Source: Clostridia bacterium
GTDB lineage: Bacteria > Bacillota > Clostridia > RUG12999
DNA length: 64,000 nt
Reading direction: 5' to 3'
Assembly (NCBI GenBank): GCA_022801925.1
Contig: JAAWTG010000002.1
Coordinates: 1 to 64,000, forward strand
In this document: positions 42,600 to 52,700 of the stretch, one piece after another
Layout: each line of letters starts with the position of its first letter
Position numbering within the stretch: position 1 is the first letter of the stretch
Notes under the pieces: generated by a model
Told to the model about the DNA's origin: nothing
The model's database searches: none
The model's input: the letters and a program-made list of their open reading frames with translations, nothing else
Position numbers and translations under genes: made by a program

Positions 42600-43873
42600 T
42601 GGAAGTAGGACAATATCTAAAGCGCGAGTTTGGGCTGTCTCAGCGTGTGCTGGACATCGAACGGCGCGTGACGGAAAAAATTGCGCCGCGGCTGCGGGAA
42701 CTGGAAGCGGTGCGGGAATTTCACCAGATTCGCGTTTTGAACGGATTTCGGAAAAATGCGATTCGGGAACAGCATTTTTTAGGCACCACAGGCTATGGAT
42801 ATGACGATTTGGGGCGGGAAGCGATTGACGCACTGTTTGCAGATGTGTTTGGTGCGGAGGACGCGCTGGTGCGCATGAACATTGTCTCCGGCACTCATGC
42901 ATTGTCGCTGTGCCTGTTTGGCGTACTGCGCCCGGGCGATAAATTGGTTTCCGTGACAGGCAATCCCTATGATACATTGGCAGGAGTCATTTCCGCCGAA
43001 GGACAGGGGAGTCTTAAAGATTTCGGCGTGTCCTATGACAAAGTGCCGCTGCTGCCGGACGGAACGCCGGATTTGGACGGTATCCGCCGGGCAATCACGC
43101 CGGAGGTAAAAGCGGCGCTCATTCAGCGTTCCAAGGGCTATGATTGGCGGGAAACGCTGTCTGTGGCACAAATTGGAGAAATTATCCGCGCGGTCAAAGA
43201 AGCGAACCCGCAGACCGTTTGTATTGTGGATAACTGCTATGGAGAGTTCACGGAAGAGGCGGAACCGACGGCAGTGGGCGCGGATTTGATGGCGGGCAGT
43301 CTGATTAAAAATCCCGGCGGCGGTTTAGCGCGCGGCGGGGCATATCTTGCCGGTAAAAAGAACTATATCGATTTAGCGGCATATAAACTGAATTGCGTTG
43401 GACAAGGAAAAGAAATTGGTCCGACGTTTGGCTTCAACCGTGAAATTTTGCAAGGATTTTTCATGGCACCGCACGTGACGTGTGAAGCGCTGAAGGCAGC
43501 AGTATTTTGCGCCGGCGTGTTTGAGGAACTGGGCTATGACGTCTGTCCGCGTTGGGATAGCCAACGCGGCGACATCATTCAGGCGGTGCGTTTTGGTAAC
43601 AAAGAAGCGTTGATAGCGTTTTGCCAAGGGATTCAAAAGGGCGCGCCGATTGATTCATTCGTACAGCCGGAGCCGTGGGACATGCCGGGCTATGATTGTC
43701 AGGTGATTATGGCGGCGGGCGCGTTCACACAGGGCGCGACCACGGAACTCAGCGCGGACGCGCCGGTAAAACCGCCCTATGTGGCATATATGCAGGGCAG
43801 TTTAACCTATGAATGCGGCAAAACAGGCGTATTGGTTGCAGTCCAGAATATGATAGACCAAAAATTGTTATAA
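42596..43873 (+). CDS. Methionine gamma-lyase / aluminium-resistance family PLP enzyme
   Basis: A 425-residue PLP-dependent lyase of the YnbB/Alr family. Evidence is RMNIVSGTHALSLCLFG, DNCYGEFTEE, and the PLP-lysine region GSLIKNPGGGLARGGAYLAG. The family is annotated as cystathionine beta-lyase-like, linked to aluminium resistance; the real substrate is not settled. It is coupled to the ACT gene (ATGATG at the stop) and ends the operon, so a role in amino-acid breakdown beside IorAB is plausible. Confidence 0.9.
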   Translation: MMEVGQYLKREFGLSQRVLDIERRVTEKIAPRLRELEAVREFHQIRVLNGFRKNAIREQHFLGTTGYGYDDLGREAIDALFADVFGAEDALVRMNIVSGTHALSLCLFGVLRPGDKLVSVTGNPYDTLAGVISAEGQGSLKDFGVSYDKVPLLPDGTPDLDGIRRAITPEVKAALIQRSKGYDWRETLSVAQIGEIIRAVKEANPQTVCIVDNCYGEFTEEAEPTAVGADLMAGSLIKNPGGGLARGGAYLAGKKNYIDLAAYKLNCVGQGKEIGPTFGFNREILQGFFMAPHVTCEALKAAVFCAGVFEELGYDVCPRWDSQRGDIIQAVRFGNKEALIAFCQGIQKGAPIDSFVQPEPWDMPGYDCQVIMAAGAFTQGATTELSADAPVKPPYVAYMQGSLTYECGKTGVLVAVQNMIDQKLL

Positions 43874-43890
43874 AGAATAGCATGAATGAT

Positions 43891-43927
43891 GAAATCCGAT
43901 GCGGTATGCGTCGGATTTCTTTTTTTG
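43891..43927 (+). terminator. Terminator of the symporter-paaK-iorAB-ACT-lyase operon
   Basis: GAAATCCGATGC pairs with GCGTCGGATTTC around a 5-nt loop, followed by a run of seven T. Confidence 0.92.
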
Positions 43928-44071
43928 TATCGGCGAAAGGGACATGAAACCGTACAAAAGAGTGCAGCGTCCCTATGCTTAAGGTAACACCTCTTTTCAC
44001 TGCTGCATATGATGAACTAGAACAAAAACGCATGGGCAGCGGGTTCATGAAAATCTTTTGGAGGTGTAGGC
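43928..44071 (+). other. Leader region of murA with inverted repeats
   Basis: This 144-nt gap holds AGGGAC...GTCCCT (about 43938-43974), TGCAGC...GCTGCA (about 43965-44008) and the short AGGTAACACCT. The track ORF 43975-44196 runs into murA and has no ribosome site, so I do not call it. The GGAGGTG site at 44060-44066 belongs to murA. No known riboswitch is recognised. Confidence 0.35.
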
Positions 44072-45325
44072 ATGGCAAGATACATAGTAACGGGCGGCAA
44101 CCCCCTAGAGGGGAGGATTCGTATGCAAGGCGCGAAAAATTCAGTCCTGCCCATTCTTGCAGCAAGTATAATGAATTGCGGAACAGTAACCATTGAGGAT
44201 TGTCCTAACATTGCAGACGTGGATATCACCATTCAAATATTGCGTTTTTTGGGATGCAAAGTGAAACGGGAGGGAAATGCTGTCACCATTGATGCCAGCG
44301 TTATTTCTAATTGTTACATACCGCAGGAGTTAATGAAAAAAATGCGTTCGTCCGTTATTTTTTTAGGGGCGATTCTGGCGCGCTGCGGCAAGGCGAAATG
44401 CAGTTATCCGGGCGGCTGTGAACTAGGCGCACGCCCTATCAATTTACATTTGAAGGCGTTCCGGCAGATGGGGATTGACGTGCGGGAGACGCACGGATAT
44501 ATTATTTGTAAGCGCAAAAACTTTGTACCGAACAAAATCCAGTTAGATTTTCCATCGGTAGGCGCGACGGAAAACATCATGCTGGTAGCGGCGCTGTCCC
44601 GCGGGACGACTACCATTGTCAATGCGGCGCGAGAGCCAGAAATCATAGATTTACAGGATTTTCTGAATCAAATGGGTGCAAGAATTCATGGCGCAGGCAG
44701 CAGTATTATCGTCATTGAAGGCGTGGGAACGTTTCACGATACGGAAAAAACCGTCATGTTTGACCGCATTGCAGCGGCAACTTATCTGTTTGCACCGATT
44801 ATCACAACGGGAGATGTTGTACTGGACAATGTTGACGTCGGGCACATGGAAAGCATTGTTTCCGCGGCAAAAGAAATGGGCGCGCTGGTGGATGTGGACG
44901 GCAGAAGCCTGCGCGTGACCATGCGGGAACGACCGCTTTCTATCGACAATATTCAAACCATGCCATACCCTGGATTTCCAACGGACGCACAGTCACAGCT
45001 TATGGCGGTACTGGCATATGCCAAAGGTACCAGCATTATTCAGGAAAAGATTTTTGAAAACCGGTTCCGTGTGGCGGGCGAGTTTGTGAAAATGGGTGCG
45101 GATATTTCTGTGAATGAACGCGTGGCAGTGGTGCGCGGCACAAAAACCTTGCAGGGCGCGAATGTCACAGCGCCGGATTTGCGCGGCGGCGCGGGATTGG
45201 TGCTGGCGGCATTGGGGGCGCAGGGTATTTCGGAAATTGAGGAAATCGGACATATGGAACGCGGCTATGAAAAATTGGAGCAAAATTTGAGCCTGCTTGG
45301 CGCGGATATCAAAAAAGTGGAATAA
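44072..45325 (+). CDS. murA: UDP-N-acetylglucosamine 1-carboxyvinyltransferase
   Basis: The 417-residue enzyme transfers enolpyruvate from PEP to UDP-GlcNAc, the first step of peptidoglycan synthesis. The catalytic cysteine is Cys116 in YPGGCELGARPIN, so fosfomycin sensitivity is expected. Lys22/Asn23 (GAKNSVLP) bind substrate. Length is normal. It is monocistronic between terminators. Confidence 0.97.
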   Translation: MARYIVTGGNPLEGRIRMQGAKNSVLPILAASIMNCGTVTIEDCPNIADVDITIQILRFLGCKVKREGNAVTIDASVISNCYIPQELMKKMRSSVIFLGAILARCGKAKCSYPGGCELGARPINLHLKAFRQMGIDVRETHGYIICKRKNFVPNKIQLDFPSVGATENIMLVAALSRGTTTIVNAAREPEIIDLQDFLNQMGARIHGAGSSIIVIEGVGTFHDTEKTVMFDRIAAATYLFAPIITTGDVVLDNVDVGHMESIVSAAKEMGALVDVDGRSLRVTMRERPLSIDNIQTMPYPGFPTDAQSQLMAVLAYAKGTSIIQEKIFENRFRVAGEFVKMGADISVNERVAVVRGTKTLQGANVTAPDLRGGAGLVLAALGAQGISEIEEIGHMERGYEKLEQNLSLLGADIKKVE

Positions 45326-45370
45326 AACAGGAATGAGAACAAAAGAGATTATTTTAAAAAAGTATTGCAA

Positions 45371-45419
45371 AAAACTCCCGAAGCGGGCTTTCCGCAAGCC
45401 CATATTTCGGGAGTTTTTT
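45371..45419 (+). terminator. Terminator of murA
   Basis: AAAACTCCCGAA pairs with TTCGGGAGTTTT. An inner stem GGGCTT/AAGCCC makes a branched or extended hairpin, followed by T6. Confidence 0.9.
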
Positions 45420-45514
45420 ATTTTGGCAGTAGATTTTGTGCGGAGGAAAGTAGCAGTAGTTAGCGTTTCTTATGAGAAAAATTTGAAATTTATGCATTTG
45501 CTGCAAAAAAGGTA

Positions 45515-45544
45515 TTGACAGAGGTCGCATAGGGCAGATATAAT
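45515..45544 (+). promoter_or_regulatory. Promoter of gltX
   Basis: TTGACA, 18-nt spacer, TATAAT, about 55 nt upstream of the gltX ATG. A small hairpin TGGGAC-AAAACCA-GTCCCA lies in the leader at about 45559-45577. Confidence 0.88.
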
Positions 45545-45598
45545 AGAAGAAAGAAGAATGGGACAAAACCAGTCCCACATGAAAGAGGTTTTGACACA

Positions 45599-47059
45599 AT
45601 GGAAAAACGAGTAAGAACAAGATTTGCCCCCAGTCCGACGGGATATATGCATATTGGGAATCTGCGCACAGCGCTCTATGCGTATTTGATTGCGAAAAAA
45701 CATGGCGGCGATTTTATCCTGCGTATTGAGGATACCGACCAAGAACGCTATGTGGAAGGTGCAGTGGATTTGATTTACCGTACGCTGGCGGAAACGGGAC
45801 TGGTTCACGATGAAGGCCCCGACCTTGGCGGCGACTATGGCCCTTATATCCAGAGCGAGCGGCGCGGTATCTATCAAGAATATGCGGAAAAATTAGTGGA
45901 ATTGGGCGGCGCTTATTATTGTTTCTGCGATAAAGAGCGGCTGGACAATTTGCGCGCCGTACAGGAAGCGTCCAAAATGCCCACCAAATATGACGGCTAT
46001 TGCCGGAATCTGTCCAAAGAAGAAATTGAAGAAAAGAAAGCGGCGGGCATTCCCTATGTGATTCGTCAGAAAATGCCGACAACAGGCACCACGTCTTTTG
46101 ACGATGTGATTTTCGGCACCATTAAGGTAGACAACAGCACGTTGGATGACAATGTTTTGCTCAAATCCGACGGACTGCCGACGTATAACTTTGCCAACGT
46201 CATTGACGACCATTTAATGGGCATTACTCATGTTATTCGCGGCAGCGAGTATCTGTCCTCCACGCCGAAATATAATTTGCTCTATGAATCGTTTGGCTGG
46301 GAGAAACCAATCTATGTGCACTGCCCGCCCGTGATGAAGGACGCGCATACCAAACTTTCCAAACGAAACGGCGATGCGTCCTATGAGGACATTATTGCAA
46401 AAGGATATCTGAAAGAAGCGGTGCTGAACTATATCGCGCTGCTGGGGTGGAGTCCCGGCGGCGAAAACGAAATTTTTGATATGCAAGGCTTGATTGAAGC
46501 ATTTGACCCGTCCGGCATCAGTAAATCGCCGGCAATCTTTGACACGCAGAAACTGAACTGGATGAATGGGGAATATATCCGCCGCATGAGCGAGGAAGAT
46601 TTCCACGCGCTGGCACTGCCCTACTACAAACAGGTCATTACCAGAGATGTGGATTTGATGAAGCTGACGCGTCTGCTGCACACGCGTGTGGAATTGCTGT
46701 CCGACATTCCGGGACAGGTTGATTTTGTGGACAGTGTGCCGGACTATGAAAGTGACCTCTATACGCATAAAAAGATGAAAACCAATCCGGAAAATTCGCT
46801 GGACAGTCTGAAACAGGTGCTGCCGGTGCTGGAAGCGGTCGGCGACTGGACAATGGAAAATGTGCATGACGCAGTGTTTGCGAAGATTCAGGAACTGGGC
46901 GTGAAGAACGGATTGCTGCTGTGGCCGCTGCGTGTGGCGCTGAGCGGAAAAGCGTTCACGCCGGGCGGCGGTATTGAGCTGTGCGACGTGCTGGGCAAAG
47001 AGGAAAGTATCGGGCGTGTGAAAGCCGCCATTGCAAAACTGGAAGCGGAACTTGGATAA
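45599..47059 (+). CDS. gltX: Glutamyl-tRNA synthetase
   Basis: The 486-residue class I synthetase charges tRNA-Glu. The HIGH motif is in [22 protein letters not shown], the KMSKS-like loop is KLSKRNG, and the C-terminal half is the helical anticodon-binding domain. Being a Firmicutes enzyme, it may also charge tRNA-Gln for amidation. No T-box leader is visible upstream. Confidence 0.97.
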   Translation: MEKRVRTRFAPSPTGYMHIGNLRTALYAYLIAKKHGGDFILRIEDTDQERYVEGAVDLIYRTLAETGLVHDEGPDLGGDYGPYIQSERRGIYQEYAEKLVELGGAYYCFCDKERLDNLRAVQEASKMPTKYDGYCRNLSKEEIEEKKAAGIPYVIRQKMPTTGTTSFDDVIFGTIKVDNSTLDDNVLLKSDGLPTYNFANVIDDHLMGITHVIRGSEYLSSTPKYNLLYESFGWEKPIYVHCPPVMKDAHTKLSKRNGDASYEDIIAKGYLKEAVLNYIALLGWSPGGENEIFDMQGLIEAFDPSGISKSPAIFDTQKLNWMNGEYIRRMSEEDFHALALPYYKQVITRDVDLMKLTRLLHTRVELLSDIPGQVDFVDSVPDYESDLYTHKKMKTNPENSLDSLKQVLPVLEAVGDWTMENVHDAVFAKIQELGVKNGLLLWPLRVALSGKAFTPGGGIELCDVLGKEESIGRVKAAIAKLEAELG

Positions 47060-47150
47060 ATGGGCGATGTGTTTTTTGCGAGACGGTTCTGCAGGGCATG
47101 TTGCAGCATAAAAGAGACGCCGCGCATGAGTCGGCGGTGAATAAAGAACG

Positions 47151-47192
47151 AAAGTTCCGCAAGCGGAGAGACAGTCTTGCGGAACTTTTTTG
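47151..47192 (+). terminator. Terminator of gltX
   Basis: AAAGTTCCGCAAG pairs perfectly with CTTGCGGAACTTT across a 12-nt loop and runs into T7. Confidence 0.92.
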
Positions 47193-47219
47193 TGCAGATA
47201 AGTTATATTTGCGAAAAAA

Positions 47220-47252
47220 CTAACCGACATCTAACCTTTTATATGCTATCAT
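47220..47252 (+). promoter_or_regulatory. Promoter with OmpR-type direct repeat upstream of the exported protein gene
   Basis: CTAACC-N5-CTAACC (47220-47236) is a direct repeat with an 11-bp period, the usual layout for OmpR/PhoB dimers. It lies 10 nt upstream of a possible -10 TATCAT (47247-47252), in place of a normal -35 box. It probably binds the response regulator at 47851-48516 and activates this operon. Confidence 0.6.
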
Positions 47253-47298
47253 TTTAACAGAGTTGCAATTCTGAATAAAATGACAGGAGGATAAAAGA

Positions 47299-47790
47299 AT
47301 GAAAAAGACAAAGAAAGTAATCACAACACTTACCGCCGCAGCTATCGCGGTAAGCATAGGCGCCGTGTCGGCGGCGGAGTTGGAACCCCCTGCTGCGCAG
47401 CCTATTGAAACAAAAATAGGTGCGGAAAGTATTTTCACTTACGTGCTGAATGTGGCGAAAAATTTTGTAATACGTGCCAAAGACGGCGGTAACGATATGA
47501 TAACCTTCACGGTAGCAGATGATGGAGACAATGCCATAACGACAAAATATGTAACAGGTAGTGACGCAGCCGAGAGGCGGGAGCAAAGTGAAACCGATGT
47601 ATATTACGTAACGGTTGAGGGAACTGCCGCAAAAGATACCGATATTGTCTACAGCAGAGAGGATAATACGCAGGACGAATATATTGAGTATATCATTAAG
47701 ACGGAAAACGGCAAAACGCTGGCAAGTGCGGATAACGGCGCAACATGGATAGAACTGGAAGTTGAAACACAAACGGAAAAGTCAGTGTAG
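47299..47790 (+). CDS. Small exported protein of unknown function, co-transcribed with a two-component system
   Basis: A 163-residue protein with a clear signal peptide (about 1-26, MKKTKKVITTLTAAAIAVSI, cleavage after VSA). The mature part of about 137 residues is acidic, with no cysteine and no recognised domain. It looks beta-rich (repeated Tyr/Thr/Val strands such as TDVYYVTVEG and YIEYIIKTENG). AGGAGG precedes ATG. It lies between a direct-repeat promoter and the regulator gene, so it is likely the main target, or a ligand or accessory sensor, of the two-component system. Confidence 0.8.
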   Translation: MKKTKKVITTLTAAAIAVSIGAVSAAELEPPAAQPIETKIGAESIFTYVLNVAKNFVIRAKDGGNDMITFTVADDGDNAITTKYVTGSDAAERREQSETDVYYVTVEGTAAKDTDIVYSREDNTQDEYIEYIIKTENGKTLASADNGATWIELEVETQTEKSV

Positions 47791-47802
47791 GGTTTATAAA
47801 AA

Positions 47803-47832
47803 ATGGGTATAGGCATTTATGCCTATACCCAT
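47803..47832. terminator. Perfect hairpin between exported-protein gene and response regulator
   Basis: ATGGGTATAGGCA-TTTA-TGCCTATACCCAT. The T run is on the minus-strand side, not the plus side, so on the operon mRNA it acts as a hairpin without U tract. It may lower regulator expression relative to the exported protein or protect the upstream mRNA end. Confidence 0.5.
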
Positions 47833-47850
47833 AACAAACGGAGAAAAACG

Positions 47851-48516
47851 ATGAAATTGCTTTTGATTGAAGATGAAGAAGATTTATCGGCAATGCTGCA
47901 AAAGGGACTGCATAAACGGGGGTATGCGGTTGATGCGGCATATGACGGCGAGGAAGCATTATATATGTATGAGATAAATGAATACGATTTAATTATTCTT
48001 GACCTCAACATTCCTGTTGTTGACGGTCTTGCAGTGTTAAAACAAATACGGCTTAGCGATGTCCGCACGAAGATATTGATTCTTTCCGCCCGCGGGAGCA
48101 TTGCGGAACGGGTGGAGGGTCTCAATCTCGGCGCCAATGATTATATGGTAAAGCCGTTTGATTTTCTGGAACTTGATGCACGGATAAACGCGCTTTTACG
48201 GATTGATTTTTTGCAGTCCCCGTCGGTTTTGGACTGCGGCAATATCAGAATCAATTTGCTGTCAAAAGAAGTGGCGGTATCCGGAAATATCGTTCCGCTT
48301 ACCAAAAAAGAATATTCCATACTGGAATATCTGTTTCGGCATAAGAATAGCATTGTAAGCGCTGAAACGCTGATGGAACACGTCTGGGACAGCGATACGG
48401 ATTTGTTTTCCAATTCATTAAAATATCACATATATTCGCTGAAAAAGAAACTGGACACAACCTATATTAAAAATGTTCGGGGTCAAGGATATATTTTATC
48501 GGAGGAGAATCAATGA
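47851..48516 (+). CDS. OmpR/PhoB-family response regulator
   Basis: A 221-residue regulator starting at ATG 47851 (GGAGA 7 nt upstream, family start MKLLLIEDEEDL); the track start lies in the preceding hairpin. The receiver domain (about 1-115) has Asp8 and phosphorylated Asp51 in LIILDLNIPVVDG. The winged-helix domain (about 125-220) has ETLMEHVWDSD and NVRGQGYIL. It is coupled to the kinase gene by a 4-nt overlap. Confidence 0.95.
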   Translation: MKLLLIEDEEDLSAMLQKGLHKRGYAVDAAYDGEEALYMYEINEYDLIILDLNIPVVDGLAVLKQIRLSDVRTKILILSARGSIAERVEGLNLGANDYMVKPFDFLELDARINALLRIDFLQSPSVLDCGNIRINLLSKEVAVSGNIVPLTKKEYSILEYLFRHKNSIVSAETLMEHVWDSDTDLFSNSLKYHIYSLKKKLDTTYIKNVRGQGYILSEENQ

Positions 48517-49721
48517 AAAAGCTTTCCTTTAAAATGCGCATTACGATATTTACAGGAATCATTGTGGCAATTACCGCAGTATCTCTTACGATAATTTCCA
48601 TGTATAATGCACGCGAACAGATAAATCTAATAATATCCACAGAGACGCCCGCCATAGGTGCAGAAGATATGCAAAATGACGTAAACTACAGTATTGACAC
48701 ACCTGATACGCAAAACGAAACCATGCCGTCTGCCGCTGTATCATCTGCCACTGTAAAGAATGCCGAACCGTTTGCAGATTATGTAGAGCACTATACGGTA
48801 ACGACGGCGCAAACGGCAACTCGCCGCTTTAATATAACGAGTATCATTGCGATGGTTGTTATCGGTGCGCTTGGAATGCTTTTTGCGTATATTCTCGCAG
48901 GTAAGTCGCTCAAACCGATAAAAGAACTTGATGAAACCGCGGCAAACATAACGGAAAATGATTTGAACACGCGTTTACCTGCCCGAAATACAAATGATGA
49001 AATCAGCAGTCTTACAGATTCGTTCAATGCAATGCTTGACCGATTAAACGATGCATTTGAAAATCAAAAACGCTTTTCTGCAAATGCCGCACACGAACTG
49101 AAAACACCCATTGCGGTTATGAAAACAGGAATGCAGGTAGTGGAACTTGACGACAACATCACAGTTGACGACTACAAAGAAATATTTACAGTTGTGAAGC
49201 GTAATGTAAACCGACTTGCCGATATTATAGACGATTTGCTCACGCTGACAAGCAGGACAAATCTGCCTTGTGAGAAAGTGTCAATCAATGATGTGATTAC
49301 TGAAATTACAGAGGATTTATTGCTTCAATATGCAGAGAAAGAGATAGAAATAACATATCGTTTGGAAGACGATATTTTTGTTTTGCAACCCGCAACGCTG
49401 GTGCGCCGCCTATTTTGCAATTTGATTGAAAACGCTTTTAAGTATAACAAGCAAAACGGGCGTATCACGATAGCAGCGTCCAAGATAGAAGAGGGGTGCA
49501 AGGTGAGTATCAGGGACAGCGGAATGGGTATTCCCGAACCGGAACTCAAAAATATCTGGGACGCGTTTTACTGCGTTGACGTATCCCGCTCCAAAAAACT
49601 CGGCGGCGTGGGATTAGGACTTTCGATTGTGAAAGAAATCGCGGATCGTTTCGGCTGGAATGTGTCTTTGCACAGTCAAGAGGGAATTTATACAGAGAGC
49701 ATTGTAGAATGCAAAAAATAA
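48513..49721 (+). CDS. Membrane sensor histidine kinase
   Basis: A 402-residue kinase with one helix at about 10-30, a short extracytoplasmic loop of about 75 residues, a second helix at about 109-129, HAMP (about 130-180), the phospho-acceptor His194 in AAHELKTPIAV, and the ATPase domain with NLIENAFKYN, DSGMGIP and GVGLGLSIVKEI. The small sensor loop suits detection of an envelope signal or an interacting exported protein, such as the one encoded upstream. Confidence 0.95.
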   Translation: MKKLSFKMRITIFTGIIVAITAVSLTIISMYNAREQINLIISTETPAIGAEDMQNDVNYSIDTPDTQNETMPSAAVSSATVKNAEPFADYVEHYTVTTAQTATRRFNITSIIAMVVIGALGMLFAYILAGKSLKPIKELDETAANITENDLNTRLPARNTNDEISSLTDSFNAMLDRLNDAFENQKRFSANAAHELKTPIAVMKTGMQVVELDDNITVDDYKEIFTVVKRNVNRLADIIDDLLTLTSRTNLPCEKVSINDVITEITEDLLLQYAEKEIEITYRLEDDIFVLQPATLVRRLFCNLIENAFKYNKQNGRITIAASKIEEGCKVSIRDSGMGIPEPELKNIWDAFYCVDVSRSKKLGGVGLGLSIVKEIADRFGWNVSLHSQEGIYTESIVECKK

Positions 49722-49725
49722 TACT

Positions 49726-49758
49726 AAATAGCCCCTCCCATATTGGGAGGGGCTATTT
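49726..49758. terminator. Bidirectional terminator between the kinase gene and the macroglobulin-like gene
   Basis: AAATAGCCCCTCCCA-TATT-GGGAGGGGCTATTT is a strong stem. T-rich sequence follows on the minus strand (ATTATTTTTT) and less so on the plus strand (GAGTATTTTGG). The two operons converge here. Confidence 0.85.
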
Positions 49759-49780
49759 GAGTATTTTGGCTCGAATCGTT

Positions 49781-52700
49781 TTATTCCGGCAGTACGGTGA
49801 TTTGCTGCTCCGCGCCCAGCCGCATGATACCGTCTGCGGCAGTGCTTTGCACGAGCGTGCCGGCGGCGGTATAGGTGCCGGGACTTTGTACCCGCGCCAA
49901 ATAAGTATAGCTGTCGTAGCGTTGATACTTGCTACTGTAAAACTGCACTTTCTGTCCGGCAATCCGCCCGTAGCAAATGCGGTTGTAATCAAGGGGCTGC
50001 TGCGGAAGAGAAGAGGTGTTGTTGAGGAATTTCAGACCGGAAGGCAGCAAATCTGTCACCTCATAAGACCCGTTCACTGCTTTTTCGCCGTATTGCACCG
50101 TCACAACCACCTGAATGATGTCGTTGGCGTGGAACACCGTTGTTTCCTTGTCCGTTCCATACAGGAAGAATTTACGCTGGATGGAGATGTCCTCACTTTG
50201 CGGAAATTCGTTTTCCATGGGCGCGGTGAAACAGGAAATACATTCCATATCACCTGTCACAGAAAGAATTTCTAGTGCGTCCATGCTTCCGGAAGCCAGT
50301 TCAATGCTGTGGCACGCGCCGTTTTCTAAAGTTTTGGTATATTCCGCGCCCCAAAGCCGGTAGGTAACGACGCCGGATTCGGTGGTGCGACGTTCTATTT
50401 CACTGCTGACATACATCAGCTTTTCAATATTGACCAGATAATCTTCGGAATAGTTATGCAGTGCATATTGATAAAAGCCTTCCCGCTGCGGCGCGGCAAG
50501 CTGTGATGCTAGACATGCCGCCAAAGCGGTGGTTTCCAAAATATCCGCTTGGTCGCGTCCCGTGTTCACACGGCAATAGGGAGCAGCTTCTTCTGTCAGC
50601 GGCAGAATAACGCGGTCATATAGTGCCTGTGCCTGCGCCTGTCCGCCCACTTGCAGATATGCCAGCGCACAATAAACAGCGTCCAGCGGTGACAGGTTTT
50701 CCACGCGGGAAAGTTCGTCCAGATAAAGCAAAATCGGTTCCTGATACACCGCGAGACCATAGAGCGCTTTGGCGTTTATCGCCGCATTTTCTGTTTTCAC
50801 GCCGGACTGTGTATAGAGATAGTCCACCATTTTTGTTTTGTCAATATCGTCTTTCACCAGCGGCAGCAATTTTGCCGTGTAGTCCAAATCACAGCTGCTG
50901 TAGGTGAAAAGACTCAAACCGCCGCCGTTTGCCGTTTGATATTCCGAAGCTTTGAACTCCGGCTGATCTTTTATATAACGTTCGGCACGTTTTTTCATAT
51001 TGTCGTCGCCATAGATCTGAATGAGTTGGTACGCAACTTGCGAAGACAGCCGTTGTTCCAGACGGTCGCCGGCGCGCTGATATAATAGATAGTAGATATC
51101 ACTGAGCAGTGCGCCGCGGCTGCGGTCGGTGAAAATGAGGTGCGTGCTGCCTTTTTCGCCATGCGCAAACGTCATTCCGGCAGCGAGCGGGGCGCGTACT
51201 GTTTTTTCAGCTTCATAATAGGTGCTGACGACATGAAGCGGATGTTCCAGAGAATCGCTGTTGCCGCGCGGCGTAGAAGCCTGAATGACAAGGACGTCGT
51301 CCCCTTCTGCAAGCGTCCAGAGCGGCAAATAGAGACGCTCATATGCCAAAGCCGTCCCCGAAGCGCGCCGCTGCGGGTCGTTTTTGCTCCAAACCGTATA
51401 GGTCACGGATTCATTTTCCTGCAATCCTTCGCCATAAGCGCTTAAACCTACCTGCGGCGTGTCGCCGGTCAAAAAGGTGTCGCCGAGAGAACAATTGATA
51501 AAGAAGGGCAGCGATACACGCACGGGCAGCGTTACTGTTGCAGCATAGCGGTTTGGTGTAATCGCGGACGCTGTGAGCCGCCAAGTAGTGATGTTGTCCG
51601 GCAGCCGGAGAGTACAAGTGCCGCTGCCGTTTTCGTCCAGCCAAATTTGGCGGAAGGCGGCGGTGTCCTTGAAGTCACTGCGTATTTGTTCAAGCGATTG
51701 CATGGCGTCAGCGACACTTCCACCGCCACCGCCGCCGCTTGGTCTGGAGCCGCCCGGTGCTGGCGTGGCGGAGGGAGCGGCGTTTTCGCTTTCGACCTTC
51801 AGGTCATCAGAAACAGCGGCGGAAAAGTAGTGGGTATAACGCTCGCCGGAAAGACCGGAGGGGATATAAACGGTGTAGAGATTGTTTAGAATATCGGTCT
51901 CTTGGTCTTGCAATGCAAACAGCGCTTCGTCCACTAAACTGAGGTTCACTGCCGCGTTTGCCGCGGGCGCGCCGTCCGGCCGTTTTGCCTGCACGGTCAA
52001 AGTGCAGCTATCGCCGGGACAGTAGGTTTCCCTATCCGCCTGCACGGTCAAGTCAAGACTGCGCGTGGAAAAATCAAAAGTCAAACGCTTTTCATAGGTG
52101 CTGTGATAGGTCACGCCGTCAAACCAGACGCCTTTGACATAGGCGCAGGGAATATCCTGCTCCGCAAAGGTATAAGTAAACGCGCTGTTATTTTGCACCT
52201 GATAATCGCGGATACCGTTTTGCGCCGCCATAAACAGGAAACTTCCCTTTTTCAAAGCCTCCTGATTGTTTTTCAGCAAAAAGTCAATTTCGTCGCCGGC
52301 TTGGAAATTTTCGCGCTCGTCCTGTTGTTCCAAATGGTAGTAATCTCCGTCCGGCTGACGATACCAAGGAATCGGCGTTTCTTTGGTCCGCAGATAGACG
52401 CTTTGTGTGAGTTGTTTCCCTGCGCCGTCCGCTATGGTGAGGTCGGCGGAATACCATCTGTCTTTTTTGTCCCTAAGCGAATAGGGATAGGTGATTTTCC
52501 CTGCCGCGTCCGTTTGTTCTGTAAAAGTTTTGACTACTTTTTTTCGGTGGACATAGCGGTAGATTTTGCGGCTGACTTTGTTATAGTAATCATAATATGT
52601 TCCATTTTCCACCTGTTCATAGTAATTTTCATAAATGGTGCCCTGGACGGTTTTTCCGGCGACTGCGTCGCCCAAGTAGTCATAGTAACCCTCCGCCGTT

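Noticed and set aside
43975-44196. 73-residue ORF starting MLKVTPLF before murA
   Set aside because: It overlaps the murA start by 125 nt in another frame and lacks a ribosome site.
45545-45598. T-box riboswitch before gltX
   Set aside because: The leader is only about 50 nt and has a simple 6-bp hairpin with no T-box sequence or specifier stem.
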